Positions 16,066 to 17,886 of a stretch of 17,886 nucleotides of DNA are shown here, piece by piece. A program made the translations under genes and the position numbers. This stretch comes from Dehalococcoidia bacterium. GTDB lineage: Bacteria; Chloroflexota; Dehalococcoidia; UBA2979. The first letter of the stretch is position 1. Each line of letters begins with the position of its first letter. Location of the stretch: NCBI GenBank assembly GCA_023228765.1, contig JALOAM010000050.1, positions 1 to 17,886 on the forward strand, given 5' to 3'. The notes under the pieces were generated by a model. It saw only the letters and a list, made by a program, of their open reading frames with translations. It made no database searches and was not told the origin of the DNA.

Positions 16066-17709
16066 ATGCCCGCGAAGCGGCTCCGGTTCGATGAAGACGC
16101 CCGCCGTGAACTCCGTCACGGCGTGGACATCCTGGCGAACGCCGTCCGCGTGACGCTCGGCCCCCGCGGCCGCAACGTCGTCCTGGACAAGAACTACGGC
16201 CCCGCCGTGATCACGAAGGACGGCGTCACCGTCGCCCGCGAGATCGACCTGAAGGACCGCTTCCACAACATGGGGGCGCAGCTGGTCAAGCAGGTGGCGA
16301 TCCGCACCAACGACGTCGCCGGTGACGGCACCACCACCGCTACCGTCCTCGCCCAGGCGCTGTTCCACGAGGGCATCCGCAACATCGCCGCCGGCGCGAA
16401 CGCCATGTACCTGCGCAAGGGCATGGAGCAGGCGCTCCGCACCGCCCTCCCGGCGCTGCGCGCGATGGCCGTCCCGGTGGAGGACAAGAAGACGATCGAG
16501 GCGGTCGCCGCCATCTCCGCCAACGACCGCCGCATCGGCACCCTGATCGCGGACGTGATGGAGCAGGTGGGCAAGGACGGCGTCATCACGATCGAGGACG
16601 GCCGCGGCCTCGACGACGAGGTCGAGATCGTAGACGGCCTGCAGGTGGACAACGGCTGGATCTCGCCGTACTTCGTCACCAACGCGGACCGCAACGAGGC
16701 CGTGCTGGATGACCCGTACATCCTGGTCACCGACTACACGATCAACGACATCCGCGTGATCCTGCCGCTCCTGGAGAAGGTGCTGCAGGTCTCCAAGAAC
16801 CTCGTGGTGATCTGCTCCGACCTCACCGGCGAGGCGCTCTCCGCGATGATCGTGAACAAGATGCGGGGCACCATGAACCCGCTGTTCGTGAAGGCGCCCT
16901 CCTTCGGCGACCGCCGCAAGGCGATCCTGGAGGACCTCGCCGTCCTCACCGGCGGCACCTTCGTCACGAACGACATGGGCCGCAAGCTGGAGGACGCGCA
17001 GCTCGCCGACCTGGGGCACGCCCACCGCGTGGTGGCGGACAAGAACCGCACCACGATCGTGGAGGGCGCCGGCTCCGACGAGGCGATCCAGAACCGCATC
17101 CGCCAGCTCCGCGCCCAGATCCAGGACACCGGCTCGGACTTCGACCGCGAGAAGCTGCAGGAGCGGCTCGCGAAGCTGGCCGGCGGCGTGGCCGTGATCA
17201 AGGCGGGCGGCGCCACGGAGATCGAGGTCCGCGAGAAGAAGTTCCGCCTGGAGGACGCCCTCTCCGCGACCCGCGCGGCCGTGGAGGAAGGCGTGGTGCC
17301 GGGCGGCGGCGTCGCCTACATCCGCATCCAGAAGGACCTGGACGCGCTGATCGAGTCGATGCCGGCGGGCGATGAGCGCACTGGCGCGATGATCGTCCGC
17401 CACGCCCTCGCCTACCCGCTCCGCCAGATCGTGGACAACGCCGGCCGCGAGCCCTCCGTGATCGTGGAGGAAGTCCGCGACTCAAAGGACCCGAACGTCG
17501 GCTACGACGCCGGCGAGGAGCGCATGGGCGACATGTTCGACCTCGGCATCCTGGACCCGGTCAAGGTGTCGCGCGTGGCGCTGGAGAACGCGGTGTCGGT
17601 GGCGTCGCTGATGCTCACCACCGAGGCCGCCGTCGGCGAGATCCCGGAGCGGCCCGGCGCCGCCCCGGCACACGCTCCGGGCATGGACGACATGATGGGC
17701 GGCTTCTAG
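16066..17709 (+). CDS. groEL: Chaperonin GroEL (Cpn60)
   Basis: 547 residues, full length. The ATP site is intact: TLGPRGRNVVLD (from residue 30), TKDGVTVARE with Asp52, and GDGTTTATV with Asp87. The apical domain contains the LVVICSDLTGEALSAMIVNK and VKAPSFGDRRKAIL segments, and EEGVVPGGGVAYIR leads into the second equatorial half. The C terminus is GMDDMMGGF, a short form of the Gly/Met-rich tail. The chamber folds cytoplasmic proteins together with GroES. AAGGGA at 16053-16058 precedes the ATG. It is expected to be heat-induced through CIRCE; no second CIRCE lies directly before groEL, only the half-site AGCACTC near 15851. A strong hairpin follows the stop. Confidence 0.98.
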   Translation: MPAKRLRFDEDARRELRHGVDILANAVRVTLGPRGRNVVLDKNYGPAVITKDGVTVAREIDLKDRFHNMGAQLVKQVAIRTNDVAGDGTTTATVLAQALFHEGIRNIAAGANAMYLRKGMEQALRTALPALRAMAVPVEDKKTIEAVAAISANDRRIGTLIADVMEQVGKDGVITIEDGRGLDDEVEIVDGLQVDNGWISPYFVTNADRNEAVLDDPYILVTDYTINDIRVILPLLEKVLQVSKNLVVICSDLTGEALSAMIVNKMRGTMNPLFVKAPSFGDRRKAILEDLAVLTGGTFVTNDMGRKLEDAQLADLGHAHRVVADKNRTTIVEGAGSDEAIQNRIRQLRAQIQDTGSDFDREKLQERLAKLAGGVAVIKAGGATEIEVREKKFRLEDALSATRAAVEEGVVPGGGVAYIRIQKDLDALIESMPAGDERTGAMIVRHALAYPLRQIVDNAGREPSVIVEEVRDSKDPNVGYDAGEERMGDMFDLGILDPVKVSRVALENAVSVASLMLTTEAAVGEIPERPGAAPAHAPGMDDMMGGF

Positions 17710-17740
17710 CCCGCTCCCTCTGTCCCCGGTTCGCAACTGG

Positions 17741-17769
17741 CGAGGGCCACCCACGGCGGGTGGCCCTCG
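17741..17769 (+). terminator. groEL terminator hairpin
   Basis: CGAGGGCCACCC (17741-17752) and GGGTGGCCCTCG (17758-17769) form a perfect 12-bp stem with loop ACGGC, 31 bases after the groEL stop. It is followed by TTGCGTG and not by a full T-run. Its strength and place make termination likely. Confidence 0.75.
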
Positions 17770-17861
17770 TTGCGTGCGCGGCGATCGAGGTTCGCGCAGA
17801 GCTACAGGCGTCGTTCACCGGGTAACGGACCTCGATCCCCCCGCCCCCCCAATTTCTGGCT

Positions 17862-17886
17862 CCCCTCTCCCGGTTTCGGGAGAGGG
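17862..17886 (+). repeat. REP-like element cut by the window end
   Basis: CCCCTCTCCCGGTTTCGGGA continues as GAGGG to the last base. It has the TTTC tip seen in the 5903-5940 copy. The tail, if present, lies outside the window. Confidence 0.75.

Noticed and set aside
15196..17403. 735-residue leftward frame opposite groESL
   Set aside because: Shadow of groES and groEL caused by high GC at third positions; no recognisable domains.
5821..17886. CRISPR array interpretation of the recurring palindromes
   Set aside because: Copies are kilobases apart, in both orientations and without regular spacers; there are no cas genes.

Overview
High-GC (about 70%) bacterial chromosome segment of mainly housekeeping and metabolic genes. 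A CIRCE-controlled groES-groEL locus, a T-box leader on a type-2 isoleucyl-tRNA synthetase, a DUF2851 protein, TTG/GTG starts and the overall codon use fit a Chloroflexota bacterium (Dehalococcoidia-like or a relative) best. This assignment is inferred from gene content and is not proven. No phage, transposase, plasmid or CRISPR genes are visible.

Layout. 1-1977 (+): the Arg/Gly-rich tail of an unidentified gene, a two-domain sulfurtransferase, a 58-residue zinc-ribbon protein and a DJ-1/PfpI isocyanide-hydratase-like protein. 1999-5798 (+): promoter, a full T-box riboswitch with an isoleucine (ATC) specifier, then ileS. 5806-6913: a long inverted repeat lies between ileS and a convergent YihY/BrkB-like membrane protein gene. 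7117-8274 (+): proB, which runs convergently into a leftward block: class II aldolase/adducin protein (8294-9085), an SDR protein without the usual Tyr/Lys pair (9329-10132), a MerR-type regulator with a dyad in its own promoter (10467-10961), an unassigned barrel-like protein with a His/Asp tail (11092-11820) and tRNA-Thr(CGT) with its promoter (11964-12081). 12327-13388 (+): tsaD. 13456-14912 (-): a translationally coupled HTH regulator and DUF2851 pair. 15124-17769 (+): an unexplained palindrome, CIRCE, groES and groEL, closed by a strong hairpin.

Two themes stand out. The first is RNA and DNA control elements: the T-box, CIRCE, the MerR dyad, a hairpin that could hide a ribosome binding site, and a 22-bp palindrome upstream of CIRCE. 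The second is a dispersed REP-like palindrome, with a core resembling CCCTCTCCCGGTTCCGGGAG and a GGGTTGGGGTGAGGG tail. It sits in most of the larger gaps, supplies the stop codon of the YihY-like gene and appears as an in-frame insert in the DUF2851 gene. I see no complete new defence or biosynthetic system. The most distinctive items are the IleRS with a GIHH signature under T-box control, the SDR with altered catalytic residues, the HTH-DUF2851 pair and the repeat family.
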